64,000 nt of DNA from Coix lacryma-jobi var. lacryma-jobi (lineage: Eukaryota; Streptophyta; Magnoliopsida; Poales; Poaceae), in NCBI GenBank assembly GCA_009763385.1, contig CM019825.1, positions 17,836,664-17,900,663 of the forward strand, given 5' to 3'. The notes below the pieces were generated by a model. It saw nothing but the letters and a program-made list of their open reading frames with translations, ran no database searches and had not been told where the DNA came from. This document shows, in pieces, positions 34,920-48,062 of this stretch. Each line of letters starts with the position of its first letter. The first letter of the stretch is position 1. The position numbers and the translations under genes are program-made.

Positions 34920-37599
34920 TCAACTGGGCCGAAGAACCACGTGCTGCAAAATTGCAAGGCGTTGAGGCAGGGCCCGTAAAGAAGGCAATGGCTAAACCAA
35001 GAGCAACTAGTTGTTCATCGGAATGTGGAACAAGCAAAGCTACCTTGATCTGCGTCCGGTTGTATGTGTAGGTGACATGCACGAGCTCGTCCATGGTCTG
35101 GATCACTGCAGGATACGAGAACTCCCAGCCTTCGGTGTTCTCCAGCGTCAGCACCTCTTGCCACGAGAGGCCGTCATCCGTGGAGACGGCGACTTTGGAG
35201 TGTGCCTCTGGAGACGGTATTGTAGGCAAGGGCCACTCTTCCATCCTTCATCTTGATTCCGTCGATCCCTTCCATTGTGGAGTTTGCATTGACATATGAA
35301 ACGTTGTTCAAATACAAACACATACATGAAACGTTCCTAATAAGTGTACTAAATAAGGGTGCATATATGAGCAAATAGGAAGTCGATTCAATTTCATAGG
35401 GAACTTGAACTCAGCATACCGGAATTAGGGTTTGGAAGCTCAGTCTTGCGCGCAAAACTCCATCTTAATCCTCCATCATAGGAATCAGCCACACATACCC
35501 GACCGATTGTTTGATAAGACCTCAGCAACATACGTATAGTCCCATTGCTGGTCTGGTAAGGGACTGGTTGAATCACCCCAAGTGTCTCGCCTTGGACGAA
35601 TATAGGACCATATTTGCTCCATGTCCGACCAGCATCTTCTGTGACCTACATTGTTCAGACAAACTGTTAGGACCATGTTACATGATCTGACAACTCACGA
35701 GAGGGGAGTACTCTCTTACCAACAGGAGATTATGTTACTATGTTAGGACTATGTGGGTCATCCTTTTAATACATAATCTCTGTTGGTACCTCAAGCCATG
35801 CACCCCAAGAGCTCCAACTTTCAACAGATGACCCACATAGTAAGCGCCCATTGTCAAGCAAAAAGGGCTGCATAGATAACAATTTAATCAATAATTGTAG
35901 GATGCATAGCATATTAACTTAATATAAAATGGTTATAAATTGGAGTACTTATGGGTTTTGTTGTCAGATGTCAAATAGTAGCCTTCCTCAACTTAAAAAC
36001 TAGATTTAGTTACACGTCCCTCATTTTGTATGACAGTACAAGCTTCTACCTAATCCCAAATTTTGTGCATCCTTTAATTTTAAATAACTTTGGAGGGAGT
36101 ACTCTCTTAGATTCCAAATGTAATTAATTTAGGACATTGACATGGTCTTCAATACAAGACTTTTTTTTGTAAAGGTGTATACTACGATCTATTCCAAATT
36201 ACAAGACGTTTATCTTTTCTAGATACATAGCTTTTGCTATGCACTTAGATATACACTATGTCTCGATATATAGTTAAAACAATGTATCTAGAAAAGAATG
36301 TTTTATAATTTGGAACAGAGGGAGTACTTTAAATAGAGAAAGTTATATATTATGAAAGCAATTTTCATGATAAATGTAGTAACACCAACTGTACATTGTC
36401 AATCTAGTAACATCAACTATATTGATGGGCCAAGATAAAAAAGCTAGACTGATTATAATTCTAACACGATTTGCATTTGGAAGCAGGTGGAGTACCGAGT
36501 ACGCTGTGATGTTATTTTAGGTAGAAGCGGCGGCCGGCGGCAAGTTTATACATACCTTATTCTTAACAGGGCCAAGAATACCAGGTGGTAATTGCTCTCT
36601 CTCTAACCAGGACATGCCACCATTGAGAGATCTTTTCATGGCACCACTCCAGCTGAACAAGTTATGTCTAGAATTAGATGATAGCAGATATCATTGCAAC
36701 TTTTTGTTGTATTTTCTATTCCTCAAAATATTTTCTGTTCATTTTAAGGCAGAACACATGAAGTTCTTACTTTTGAGGGTGTTCACCAATCTTGTAGAAG
36801 AGAAGCAACTCACGAGAGGGGAGCTGAAATAAAACAGGATTCCACATTGCTGTCGCATTTTCTTCATCAGCTACTACTGGAGGATGCCAGTAGCCATCCT
36901 AGAGAAAAATGAAGTGTTAAAAACTAGTAACAAGGATCAAGATTCAAACACTGGTCATTGCTTGGAGTCGTGAACCTACAGTGTATCTCTGTGTCCAGAT
37001 TTTGACATCAGGAGCCCCCTCTATGGATCCACCGAAATATGAAACTAAAAAATTGTCTTTCTCAATCTACAATAACAGTCACATAAGAAATCACAGTCAT
37101 CTTTCCTGAAATTACCTTTTCCTTAAAGAAAAAGACATACCTCTACAATGGTGGAAGCATGACAATTATTGAAAGGGCGGCCAGCTGCTTGAAATGTGAA
37201 CTCCTCCTTCACAATGCTCCAACTAGAAGCTGCATTTATCAAACTGGTGTTCATGTTGTACATGCCGTTGATCTGTTTCCCTGCCCTGCTGTTACTCAGG
37301 TTAGTGGCATGCTCCGAGGATAAATTTGGATTCCTGTTTCAAGGTCACCAAATTTGGATCTTTAGTACTACTTATTAATCCCTCCTAAGGCTACGAAGGG
37401 GCGCGCCAGTTCATTCTTACTCCTGGGTTAATGTAGTGTCATGTGATGACACAGATGGTGGTACAATGGAGCTGAGGTACTTGCTGAAAAAGGCCCTGAA
37501 TGGCGAATCAAATGCTATAAGGAGCACGGAGAACAGCATCACAGAGGCTGCTATCTTCCATTTATGTTGCTTGCTCAAACTGCAGATGGTGGTGGGCAT
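34920..37599 (-). pseudogene. BNR/Asp-box protein, copy C, frameshifted in exon 8
   Basis: Third paralogue of the BNR group. Exons: 37421-37599, 37141-37288, 36980-37066, 36771-36898, 36556-36652, 35790-35867, 35420-35645, 35044-35268 and 34920-34943. Exons 3-7 match copies A and B in length (87, 128, 97, 78 and 226). Exon 2 is three codons shorter. Exon 8 is 225 nt instead of 224 because of an extra C/G at 35197-35198. Translation then runs GTLQSRRLHG and stops at 35174-35176, after about 345 aa. The shifted frame continues perfectly (KVAVSTDDGLSW, then EFSYPAVIQTMDEL...HVVLRPS), so the loss would remove the last Asp box and C-terminus. The start MPTTICSLSK follows an acceptor at 37606, and a leader exon ends at 38074. 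Exon 5 here has a normal GT donor. It is either a young pseudogene or a single-base assembly error. Confidence 0.82.
36184..36326. mobile_element. MITE in intron 5 of BNR copy C
   Basis: ATTCCAAATTACAAGACGTTTATCTTTTCTAGATACAT is mirrored by ATGTATCTAGAAAAGAATGTTTTATAATTTGGAACAGAGGGAGTA. It accounts for part of the enlarged intron (about 690 bp). Confidence 0.8.
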
Positions 37600-39870
37600 C
37601 GCTATCTGCATAATATACACCACAAACTATCAACATTCAGTGCTACTTAGACGATACTAGTTGTAGTGACCCATATATGCAGATTACAGTCCACTGTCCA
37701 CCTCATGTAGATGAAAGTTGAAAGGTTCTGTAATGGAAATTACAAGCATCAAAGCTTCTAGACAATAATTTCCATTGATCAATCTTATCAAAACATATTA
37801 TGCAGCAGATGTAGCTATCTGCAATTACTTCCAGATATCTACTTATGAAAAAACATGCCACAGCACTCTCATATTGCTTGTCTTTGTGAGATTGCTTTAT
37901 CGCCCTTTCAGGCTACTCATCGACTCTTCCCAGCGAAACAGATGTCGAGAAAGGCAGGAGAAAGATCATAAAGCTGACGGAAGATATGGATGAGAACTAT
38001 CAGGAGCTGAGGTTATTCAAAAGAACGACGGGAAGCCTGGGGGTGGTCTGGACTGGAAGAACTTACTACCCACCTGCCGGCGAAGCAGCGAGACGGTGAG
38101 GCCTGGACCGGCGCGTGCGGCGTCAAGTGCCGAAATGCTGGTCGTAGCGGACCTAGCGCGGTGGGGAGGAGAGCTCAAAGAGAGATTGATCCTGGCCGCA
38201 TCTGGCTCACGGCGTGCTCTCGTCATTTTCTATTCGAAAAACAAAAACGAACTCGCAGCTGCAGGAGCAGAGCCTTTTGGACTTTGACTTTGACTCCCCG
38301 CCGACGAGATGGACCTATGGAGGATGGGCCCTCGTAGGCCTCCTGCCCGAGATCCTCTGTGGGCCATATTGGCCCATGGAAGTCTCGCTTCCCCAGCCCA
38401 GAACAAAGCCACGTGCAGGTAGGTGCCCGGTGCAGCACGCTTCCCCCTTGCAGCCTTGCAGGTTTTGCAGGTTGGAACGATAGAGACATTATTAGGTCTT
38501 GTTTAGGGCACCCGTAGTGGTATAAGCTAGCGCCTAACTCTAAGTCAACATCTCTGATAGTATTAACTTTTAGCAATAGCTTATAGTATAATTAGGTTCA
38601 TATTTCATTTACACATGATCTTGAAATGTGTGTATAAGCCAGCTAGCTCTTCTTTTTCTCCTATTAAAATATGATAAATATTCTAAGAGCTAGTTTATGA
38701 GCTAGCCATTGCGGCTGCCCTTAGTGGGGTTGTGAAAAGTTTTTATGTATCACATCTCCGTCTTGAACTATGAGACAAATTTATTAAGACTAATTAATCC
38801 ATCATTAGCATATGTTTACTGTAACACAATATTGTCAAAACAAAAACTTATTAGGCTTAAAAAAATTGTCTTGCAAATTACATGTCATCTGTGTAATTAG
38901 TTATTTTTTAGTCTATATTTAGTACTTCATACATGTGTCCTAATATTTGATATGATGAGTAAAAAGTTTTTACGATAGGAACTAAATAAAGCCTTAGTTG
39001 CCACACCAAAAGTCTTTGTCAGACATATACATGGAGTATTAATATAGAATAAAAAATAACTAATTATATAAATTACGAGTAATTCGTGACACGATTTTTT
39101 TAAATCTAATTAATCTACGTTTTGATAACGTGATGCTACGGTAAACATTTACTAATCGTATATTAGTTATGTTTAAAAAATTGTCTCATAAATTACTCTC
39201 TATCTAGTTTTATTAATAGTCTATTTTAATACTTTAAATTAGTGTCGCAATCTCATATGATACTCTAAAATTTTACGTCCTAGAACCAAACACTCGATGC
39301 GATAGGTAAAAAATTTTTGATAGACACATGCATTGAATATTAAATATAGACTAAATAACTAATTACATATATTGCGATAACTTTACGAGATGATTTTTTA
39401 AATCTAATTAGTCTATAATTTAATAATATTATGTTACAATAAATATGTACTAATGATAGATTAATTACTCTTAATAATTTGTCTCACGGTTTTCTGATCA
39501 AATATGTAATTTGTTTTTATTAATCTATTTTAAATAGACTAAATTAATATTATAATATTCAATGTGATACTTAAATGTTTTTCGTCCCACAACTTAAACA
39601 CCCGCTAAACAGTCATCGCGCAGTTGGCCACCCACTGGTCACCGGCTGCCTACACGACCCGCTGCCCGGTGGGCCCCAAGGAGCCTACGTTGGGGCCCAC
39701 CTCGCCCATATCACCTCATTCACGTCACGCGCACCGCAGCTCAGCGCAGCGGCATATTTCCTCCAGGCCTGGCCAGCCATACTGCCCCACCAGGCCACCA
39801 CACCACGAGCCCTCCGTTTCGTACGGCCTCCCCAAAAATCTCAACCCGTCTCTCTCCTAACGAAGAGGAG
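37600..39870. other. Divergent upstream region of BNR C and the RRM gene
   Basis: The left part holds a minus-strand leader exon of BNR copy C ending CCGGCAG|GTGGG at 38074. From 38500 to 39600 several worn hAT-MITE segments repeat the same text (ATTAATCCATCATTAGCATATGTTTACTG, TTGTCTCATAAATTA). From 39600 a GC-rich stretch is the probable promoter of the RRM gene. No further gene is seen. Confidence 0.45.
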
Positions 39871-41302
39871 AGGAGGGGCAGAAGAAAACCTCGCGCGGGG
39901 GGAGGCGCGGGAGGGATCGCGGGGGCCGGAGGAGCAGCGGCCGGTGGAGGTGGCGCGCGCCGGGGCCGTCCGAGGTGAGCGCTCCGCTTTCCCCACGACC
40001 GGGCTCGCTTGCTCGCTGCGAATTGGGTTTCGGATCCGCGGATGGGGGGCCCCTAGATGCGGTAACTGGTTCGATCCGGGTCGCGCGGATTTCGCGCTGG
40101 ATTGGTTGGTACTCGGATTAGACGCCGTGGTTGGTCTGTTGTGTGGTCGCGGCCGTGGAGAATTGTTGCGATCGGGTCTCATTGTTGCGCTTGGTTCATG
40201 TGTGTCACTGAGGGGAGTGAGGATCTGCGTAAGGAGCCGATTTCGAATTCTTACCGAGCCGATTTCGAATTCTTACCGATTTGGCGCTGCTGGTATTCCA
40301 AATCCCGCTCAGTGAAATCTCTGGTACTCTGCGCAGTTTGTTTTTGTTCTGCTGCTGTTTCTGGTAAGATGCCAGGGGCTACTTCATAGGCATTGTTATG
40401 TCGAAGCGTGGGAACGGTATTAATGCTCTGGGATTATTGCAATAGATGTTAACCTTCTCAAATAAAAGCTGCAAAATCACCATAAATCAACCTGTTACTG
40501 CGTATTTCCAGAAGGTCCAAAATGGTTTTTATATAGCGTCTTATGTTGTTCCTCTTCAAATAAACTTGATGACTTGGAAGTGGAACTATAGTCTTACAAC
40601 TGTTGAAGTCAGGAACTTGACTTGTGGTCGTGGGATTTCGTGAATGTTTTTTTTAATGTGCACCTGTATTTGTCCCTTTATAATCTGTAGAATTTTATTA
40701 CAATCGCTGTGAGAATCAGTGGAAGACTTGTTGGTTTGTGGCCTAATATGCGTCACCAAAATTTGGATGGCATCTGATAATTGCTAAATTCTGTTGGCTA
40801 GACATATCACACAAAGGCCAAACAAACCCTTTTTATTTTTGGCATCATTGTTGGATTTGTATTGTTCTGATTATCGAACTAAAATGGCTTTAGAATTTGA
40901 ATATGTACCCTGCATTGCCATTTATGAAACATAGTCCTAAGATTGAGTCATGATTGTTGCTATTTTTGGTTCACTGAACACACTTTGGCACCTGACCTGA
41001 GTTAATCAAGTCTGACTTTCCACTGTAATATTCTTTTGTTGACACACTTGTGGAGCAATACGGCCTTAATGCAAATGCAAATCAGCACTTTGAAATGCAA
41101 AGAGGTCTGTTGTTCATATTATTTCCTATGAGGTAGTCCTGCACACATCATACCAAGAAGGTGATAATTTTGCTGCTTCAGTCATGTTAGTTTGTATCAA
41201 TTTTTTCCCATTCTAATTTAGGGTGCAATGAGTTATCTGGACCTGTATAGCTATATTTGAGCAAGCTATGTATGCTTATGCTATTCAAATTTGCTCATTC
41301 AG

Positions 41303-44194
41303 ATGGAGTACATATCCCCTGAGAGAAATCTAGAGGGGACTTGTGGAGATCCTGGGCCGTTGTTTGGAGACCAAGGTGGCAGCCTGTTGGACCACTTGGG
41401 TTATCAAGGAGGAGGAATTCCACAACATGAGTCTCCAACACTGGATCATGGACTTTTGGATGATCCAGCTGATGCAATTCCGTATCTATCTACAGATTCT
41501 CTGCCCTTCATGAATGATCAAATCACTTGCAATGTTATGAAATCTGCTTCAACTAGTCCAGAATCTTTGATCAAACAACCTCAAGAACCTCTTAATATAG
41601 AATCTGATGTACAGAACGATGCAGCTGAACAAAATGTTCACAATAGTAACTCTGAAGAACAGATCACTTCTCTGGGCTGTGGTGTACATCAGAACACAGA
41701 AGTGATTGGTGCAGTGTTGCCTCCAAAGCTTCCTGAAAGCAGTGGTAATGATATATCAAACTTTCAACCAGAAACTACATATTCTGATGCCTACCATGGT
41801 GACTCTTTGTTAACTGAAAATAGTAGTAAGGGTTTCCAGCTTAGCAATAGTGATGCTCCTGCTGATGATATTCCAAACTCTCCTGCGCTTCAGATGGAAA
41901 ATGAAATGGAAAAGTTACATGAGACTTCTCACAATGAAAACAGTGGGTCAGAGGATGATCAAATGAATGGTAGGAAACCTTGCCCCATTAATGGCCGAGA
42001 CAATGAGAAGTTTAACACTTCAGCTGTACCTCCCTCTTGGGAACAGACAGAGCAGAAAAATTCTGGTACTAGAAATGGAAGTTCAACTCCAGACAATCAG
42101 TTTGATTCTCCTCCGGACAGGTTTGCAAGACTGGAAAGGGACACACCATCTCCAGATGGGAGAGTATCTCCTGAAAGGTTTGCAAGACTGGAAAGGGGTA
42201 CCCCATCTCCTGATGGGAGGATATCTCCTCCAGTTGAAAGTTCACATGCCCATCATTCTGAGAAGATGGAGTCACAATATCGTGCCAAAGATGTTGTTGA
42301 GTTAGCTCATTCCGAAAGCCCACCGGTAAGACATCGGTCCCAATCTTCTGAAAAACATGACTCCAGCCGCAAAAGAGCAACTTCAAGGGAGTTGTCTCTG
42401 CATGCACGCCATAGTTCTCCTGTAGAAAGGAAAAAACGGAGAGAGTCTCGGCATGGTGATGGGTCACCTCGACAAAGATCTGCATCTCCCCGAAGAAGAT
42501 CTACACCCCCTCGAAGAAGATCTATATCCCCTCGAAGATCCTCACACAAGAGGAGGGAATCACCAAGAAGGGGAGACTCACCTAGGAGGAGGCACTCACC
42601 TAGGAGGAGGGACTCACCAAGGAGGAGGGACTCACCAAGGAAGAGAGACTCACCAAGGAAGAGAGACTCACCAAGGAGGAGAGACTCACCAAAGAGGAGG
42701 AGGGACTCCCCAAGGAGGAGGGACAGGTCAAAATCAAGGTCACCTTCAAGAAGACGTGATACCTCTAGACATAGGAAAGAACATGATAGATCTCGGTCCA
42801 GGTCTCCCCACTCAAGGGATCATCACAGGCGATCTCCAAGGTGATTCCTTGCCATTAGTAAATAAGGCAGTAATGCTGCTGAAATTATGAATTCCTTTAA
42901 ATGATCGCGCCAGGTTCATGTTTTTGAACATACTGCATTTATGATTAGATACTGTCTGGACATGCATCCTTGAATATGTCATTTTTGTATTTTGTATCAT
43001 GTATAGTTCTATTGTAGGACTATTTATTTGGTGTCCACATCATGTTTTCTGCCTGCTATTTTATTCTCTTATATTTATTTTGGTATTGTAGAAGGCATTC
43101 ACCAAGGCGCAGATCACCCCCAACCAGTCATCGCCATCATTCACCAAGAAGACATTGGTCACCACCTGCCAACAGGAAGACTGGATTGGGTAAGCCTGGA
43201 AAGAATCTCTTTATTGCAGGATTTAGCTATGCCACCACTGAGCGAGATTTGGAGAAGAAATTTTGCAAGTTTGGACGCGTAACAAGTGCACGTGTTGTTC
43301 GTGATAAACGGTAATTACTTCCATATTATGTTATTTGTATCTCCCAGCTTCCTTTGGTAATGTTGTCAACGATCCTTTTTTCAATACTTTTCTGTTTTCA
43401 GCACTTTTAGTATACTTGCTTCCTAGTGCAGTGTCATCATTGGACAAGACATCTTTTGTGCAACTCATGCTCATCTTTTGTTTATGTTTTTTTTCTTTCA
43501 CAGTTAATGATTTTTTATGCTTTTGCAAATTTGAATAGAATGCTTTTTGGTTGATTTGTGAAGGTGTTGCAGAATTAATCTATTAAATAGTGTAGTTATT
43601 TAAACTACATTATTCTAATAAGTAGAATAAGATGCTTGTACATTTTGGTAGGCAAGCTGATGTCTATACTTCATTGTACCTAATGCTTCGTATGTTGACT
43701 CCTAAATAGCAGAATCTTGATGAGTACAATATTTTTTTCTTGGCTAAAAGTATAACTTAAAACAAACCACAGCTTCTTTTTATTGGTGAAATTATATGAA
43801 GTACTGGGCTTTTAAGTCACGTCAGAGCAAATTGCAACCAAATAGCCTTGTTATACATAACTCAAAGCAATTATAATGAAAAGTGGTGGAAATGCCGAAA
43901 TGATCAACTGAGGTGTGGGTATAGGAAATGTGAAATTTTAAAATTGTTTATCATTGTACTGAAGTTACTTTTTTTAACCGATCATGTTGACATGTTACTT
44001 GGATACATCACTTCGATAGAATGAAGTTATTCAGTACTGTTTACATTCTTTATAGAACTGGAGATTCCCGTGGCTTTGGATTCTTATCCTTGGAGAAGGA
44101 TGAGGATGCTGATGCAGCAATCCGTGCTTGTGACGAGACTGAGTGGAATGGAAGGATCATTCTTGTGGAGAAGTCAAAGGCACCTGCATGGTGA
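41303..44194 (+). CDS. RS-rich protein with C-terminal RRM (SR-related splicing protein)
   Basis: Predicted nuclear RNA-binding protein acting in pre-mRNA splicing. Three coding exons, 41303-42840, 43092-43310 and 44056-44194 (TGA), join to 631 aa. A leader exon ending GTCCGAG|GTGAGC at 39974 is followed by a 1.3-kb intron whose acceptor lies directly before the ATG (CATTCAG|ATGGAG). Residues 1-370 are low-complexity and rich in S, N, D and E, including a 19-residue tandem duplication (RFARLERDTPSPDGRVSPE). About 380-540 is an RS domain with repeats of SPRRRD. An RRM fills the C-terminus: RNP2 LFIAGF (552-557) and RNP1 RGFGFLSL (591-598). The protein ends KSKAPAW, so unlike SR45a/Tra2 types there is no RS region after the RRM. 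Intact. The exact orthologue is not named. Confidence 0.93.
42119..42232 (+). repeat. 57-bp in-frame tandem duplication in the RRM gene
   Basis: Two units start at 42119 and 42176 (AGGTTTGCAAGACTGGAAAG) and differ at a few positions. Each encodes RFARLER[D/G]TPSPDGR[V/I]SP. Confidence 0.9.
42541..42725 (+). repeat. RS-domain coding minisatellite
   Basis: About eleven near-identical 15-bp units (variants of AGGAGGGACTCACCA, plus 18-bp forms) encode alternating RRRDSP/RKRDSP. The units are so alike that copy number probably varies between alleles. Confidence 0.88.
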
Positions 44195-45235
44195 ATCTTC
44201 CGCTGTGGGGGGCTCCACACACCATTGTTGGAGCGGGATCTCATTGCTTCACCTTGCACAAATTTTACCATTCAGAAAAAAGTAATTATCGGTATGACAT
44301 ACTCGGTACATGTCAAAGTTCACCCGAACCTGGCTTTTGATGCTGTACTAGGAGTAAGAGTAATAAATAATGCACTTCCTTGCTGACAGTTATTGAAAGA
44401 ATAAGATGTAACGTCACACCTTAGCTTGTTTCAGGGCCCTGCTGCTGATAAGAGGGACTTAGTGGTACTACTACCTTTTAGTGTCTGCAACCTCTACACA
44501 TGAAATGTGATACGTGCCTGTTGGTGAGCTGTCAGTTCTCTTCTTCACCTTCGCCTCGTGCTCACTGATGGCATGAACCGATTCCGGGAGACTCAAGCTT
44601 TGTGGTGCTGTTGGTACTCAAGGGTTATGTTAGTAGCTCAATAATCTACATGTTAGCTTTTGAATGTTTGCATCCTCTGACTGAGGATTTGGAAAATGTC
44701 CTATAGTTTGTGTTTGGATTCCAGATGATGTTTAATTATGGTCGCAACACGACTCCTATGCCCCCATCTGTTGGTGATGTATTTTTGTTTCTGCTGACCT
44801 GATTTGCCTTTGTATTCTTTGAATCTAGAGCTGTCTGTCTATGGCGCAATACTAGTGAGATGGAAATTGAGTTTGGATGCATTGCCAGTGTCTCTTTTAG
44901 GCGGGCCATACAATGACAATGTGCGTACTATGTTGATGAGAACCGCTCAGGTTATGATGTCGATTCTTGATTTTGGTCTGGTTTGTTGGTGTCACAATGG
45001 TACGGTACTACGGTGGTTGATCGACTGAGATACTGCAGTTTTTCTCAACGATGACAACTCGATCCTGAAGATCGCAATCTTTTTGGAATCTGTCACATGC
45101 AAATATTTTGTTAAAGTACGGCAAAGTGAAGAAACATGGCAACGTATGTTATGGAAACCGACCTCCTGTGCAAACTATAGAAACTCTAATCAAGATCACA
45201 GGAATGTAATCTGATGGTTAGATGTGAAGGTGAAT

Positions 45236-45318
45236 TATTTTAGCACTTAAACCCCTACTGTGTCCACGTCTGTTTGGATTATGATGAGATGAGTGAAGGG
45301 ATTTAAGTGCTAAAATAA
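45236..45318. mobile_element. Small inverted-repeat element
   Basis: Perfect 17-bp inverted ends, TTATTTTAGCACTTAAA and TTTAAGTGCTAAAATAA, enclose about 50 bp. The size and structure suggest a mini-MITE. The superfamily is unclear. Confidence 0.6.
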
Positions 45319-45375
45319 CCCATCATCGGATTAGATTCATGTAGTCTTGTACACAGGAGGCTGGTTTTCATAACA

Positions 45376-45501
45376 TACGTTATGTTCGTTGGAAATGTAG
45401 AGCCTGTTCGCTTAGACTTTTCAATGTACAATGACATATACGTTATGTTCGTTGGAAATGTAGAGCCTGTTCGCTTAGACTTTTCAATGTACAATGACAT
45501 A
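45376..45501. repeat. 63-bp perfect tandem duplication
   Basis: The unit starting TACGTTATGTTCGTTGGAAA occurs twice head to tail (45376-45438 and 45439-45501) with no mismatch visible, indicating a recent duplication. The period is a multiple of three, but no real gene is apparent. Confidence 0.9.
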
Positions 45502-46086
45502 GTGGATTTCTCCCACAACAAAAACAGTATTAGCTGCAGCCGTGGCGGCAATAAGTCCTGCCAATCAGAGTTGTTGAGTACTTTGTGAAGAACATGTCGT
45601 CATCAGTGTCATAATTGGAGGAACTACTAGAACTGTATGTAGTATATGTAACTGCGGTATCATATCGAATGAAGCAGCAGATTGACGCGCTCGGGAATCC
45701 AAACCCTTGCAGTCTCTCACCAGATTGCGCCACAAAGCGAGCCTGATGCGCCCCACGTCGCTTGTTGATGACGAGTACGTAAACAAAGCCATTATCTGAA
45801 GGTGAGAACTGGACAATCGTACTATAACCCACACACAGCCTTTGACAGGATATTATTGCACGGTAACGGTATCAATCGTAGTATAAAACGGTGTGGTCCT
45901 CCCATTCACTTTTACTTGTATCCTAGTACCCTCACACGCATCGAGCTGCAACTGTGGTTTATCTTTCCTGACAATTGGTCGAACGAGGCACACAGTGATA
46001 TTGATACATTAATAATTCACACCTTATATTTTTTATTAAGAAAAATACTTCGATAGGCCCTATAATCTTTTGCATTGAGAAATATG

Positions 46087-46330
46087 TACTCCCGTTTCTT
46101 GTAATTATAAGTTATTCTAACTTTTTGAAGAATCAAAAGGTCTCAAGTTTGATCAAAATTTATATAATAAAATAATAACATTTATGATACTAAATAAGTA
46201 TTATTGGATTCTTTATTAACTATATTTTTATAGTATATTTATTTGATGTCGTCTATAATTTTAGTCAGACTTGTTATGCTTTGCCTCTGTAATAAAGTTA
46301 AAATAATTTATAACCCGAAATGGAGGGAGA
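46087..46330. mobile_element. Degenerate CTCCC-type MITE
   Basis: TACTCCCGTTTCTTGTAATTATAAG and CTTTGCCTCTGTAATAAAG...AATGGAGGGAGA bound an AT-rich 244-bp body typical of the group. Confidence 0.6.
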
Positions 46331-46449
46331 ATGTTTGAGAACGGCGCCAAAAACAACTTTACAATCAACTTTCTCGGTGAAGCTGATTTGTGTTTAATTT
46401 TTTTTTTAGCAAAACAACTTCGTGCATGACATATACAGAGAAATTCAAA

Positions 46450-46710
46450 TACTCCCTCCGTCCATAAAAACATGCAATTCTAGCACAGTGTCATGGTTTA
46501 GTATCTCTAGTTTGATTAATTATAGATAAAAATATATTAATAATTATGATATAAAATAAATATCATTAGATTCATTATGAAATGTAGTTTTTTAATAAAT
46601 TAATTTGGAGCCGTAAATGTGAATAGTATTTACTAGAAATTTAGTCAAACATAAACTACTTTTGGTGGCACGAAACTCATAGTTGCATGTTTTGTTGGAC
46701 GGAGGGAGTA
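46450..46710. mobile_element. CTCCCTCCG MITE
   Basis: The ends TACTCCCTCCGTCCATAAAA and its inverse (TTTTGTTGGACGGAGGGAGTA) bound 261 bp. Internal text such as TTTAATAAATTAATTTGGAG and ATTTAGTCAAACATAAACTAC resembles the 580-818 family. Confidence 0.85.
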
Positions 46711-48062
46711 GTACCCTAGTGGCAGTATATGACAGATATGGAAACAGATCCAGTGATCATTTATGCCACCGCTCAATGCGCATTGATGGGCAGGCCTAGT
46801 GGCACTTTGATAATCATTAAGAATAAGGTCAATCTCAATAGGAGTTTTATATAGTTTTATGGATATTAAATATATTGATGGGACACTGTATTAATAAAGG
46901 AAGATGATGAAAGTTTTATAAGAGTAGAGATAATTTTGTGAAGATAAAACTTTTTTTTGGGTACTATTTCAAAAATATAAAGGTATTAAAAACTGTGATA
47001 TGAAACTAGAAGGAAGGATGATGTAATCATCAAGCATCAAGCTCCTCCTCGGCTGGACGTCGGTTGAGTCCGTTGGAGATATTATCATCCCTCCCGCCGA
47101 GGCACAAAATCCTCGTCGTGGCCGCAACAACAGCATCCGGCATGTGCGCGTCACCACACCAACGTCCAAATCCGCGGTCTTTTGTCGCGACCGACCGCGT
47201 CATCGCCACTGGCCACTGCCCAACGCCCGACGCCCCTCTCTCTCCCTCCACGGCTCCACCTAAAGTCCCTAACAACTTTGTTAATTTGATTGACAGGACG
47301 CTTTATTTGTCTCTCTACTCCCACTACCACTAGCAACAGAGCAGCCAGCCATGGTGCCACGCTCGGACGTGGCCATTCTAACAACCTCTAGTGTTAAGTG
47401 TAGAAAAAAAAAAGCTGTAGCGTGTGATTATCATGGCTAGATGATGAGGATTAAAGTTGCAAGCGTTACTGTCGTGACAACATTGGAATTAAGCATCTAT
47501 GTACTACGGCACTCCCTCGTCCCTCCGTTCACTTAAGGATACAACTATAGCTATAGGATCTATCAAACAGTGCGCTTACTAGTTGACTACTCCTATATAC
47601 AGCGTGCACTTACAACGACGATATCCATAGTTTCAAAAAAGGAAAAAGAAAACAGAAACACGCATGGTCTTCGCCCTCGCCCCCAAAAAAATGCATGATC
47701 TTCGTCATTAAAATTAAAAAAAAGAGAGAGAAAGAGAGAGGATTTCCTGCTGCTTTGCACGTCTGCCTCGTGCCAACAACAAGCAAAAACACATTCCTCG
47801 ATCGGACCTGGTCAAATAAACACAGTTGTTAATTTAAATTATCAAAGCTTGGAGTTACGTAACAACGAAGCGTAAACAAGATGCCCACATTTTAATTATC
47901 TATCCTTAATCTCACAGCTGTCAGAGTACAGTTTACGCACGGCACTACGACAATTAGATTCTGGAAGCGCGTATACGCAAACAACGCGGGGAACGAATTA
48001 AAAAGGGAGACCAAGAATGTCCTGCTACGCACAGCCAGCATGAAAGACCCTCTGCTTATTGT
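46711..48062. other. No recognisable gene
   Basis: A GC-rich patch at 47030-47290 is open on both strands without a domain. A fragment CTCCCTCGTCCCTCCG near 47512 is a worn MITE end. An AG-rich run sits at about 47718. Nothing else is supported. Confidence 0.35.

Larger units (their letters stand above)
44195..46086. other. 3' flank of the RRM gene and spacer
   Basis: The 3' UTR of the RRM gene probably runs several hundred bases. A weak minus-strand open frame at 45530-45832 (about 100 codons, serine-rich middle) has no recognisable family or exon borders and is not called. Two local repeats are listed separately. Confidence 0.4.

Noticed and set aside
45530..45832. 100-codon minus-strand frame with a serine/threonine-rich middle
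   Set aside because: No domain, exon context or start/stop support. A competing frame of similar length overlaps it.
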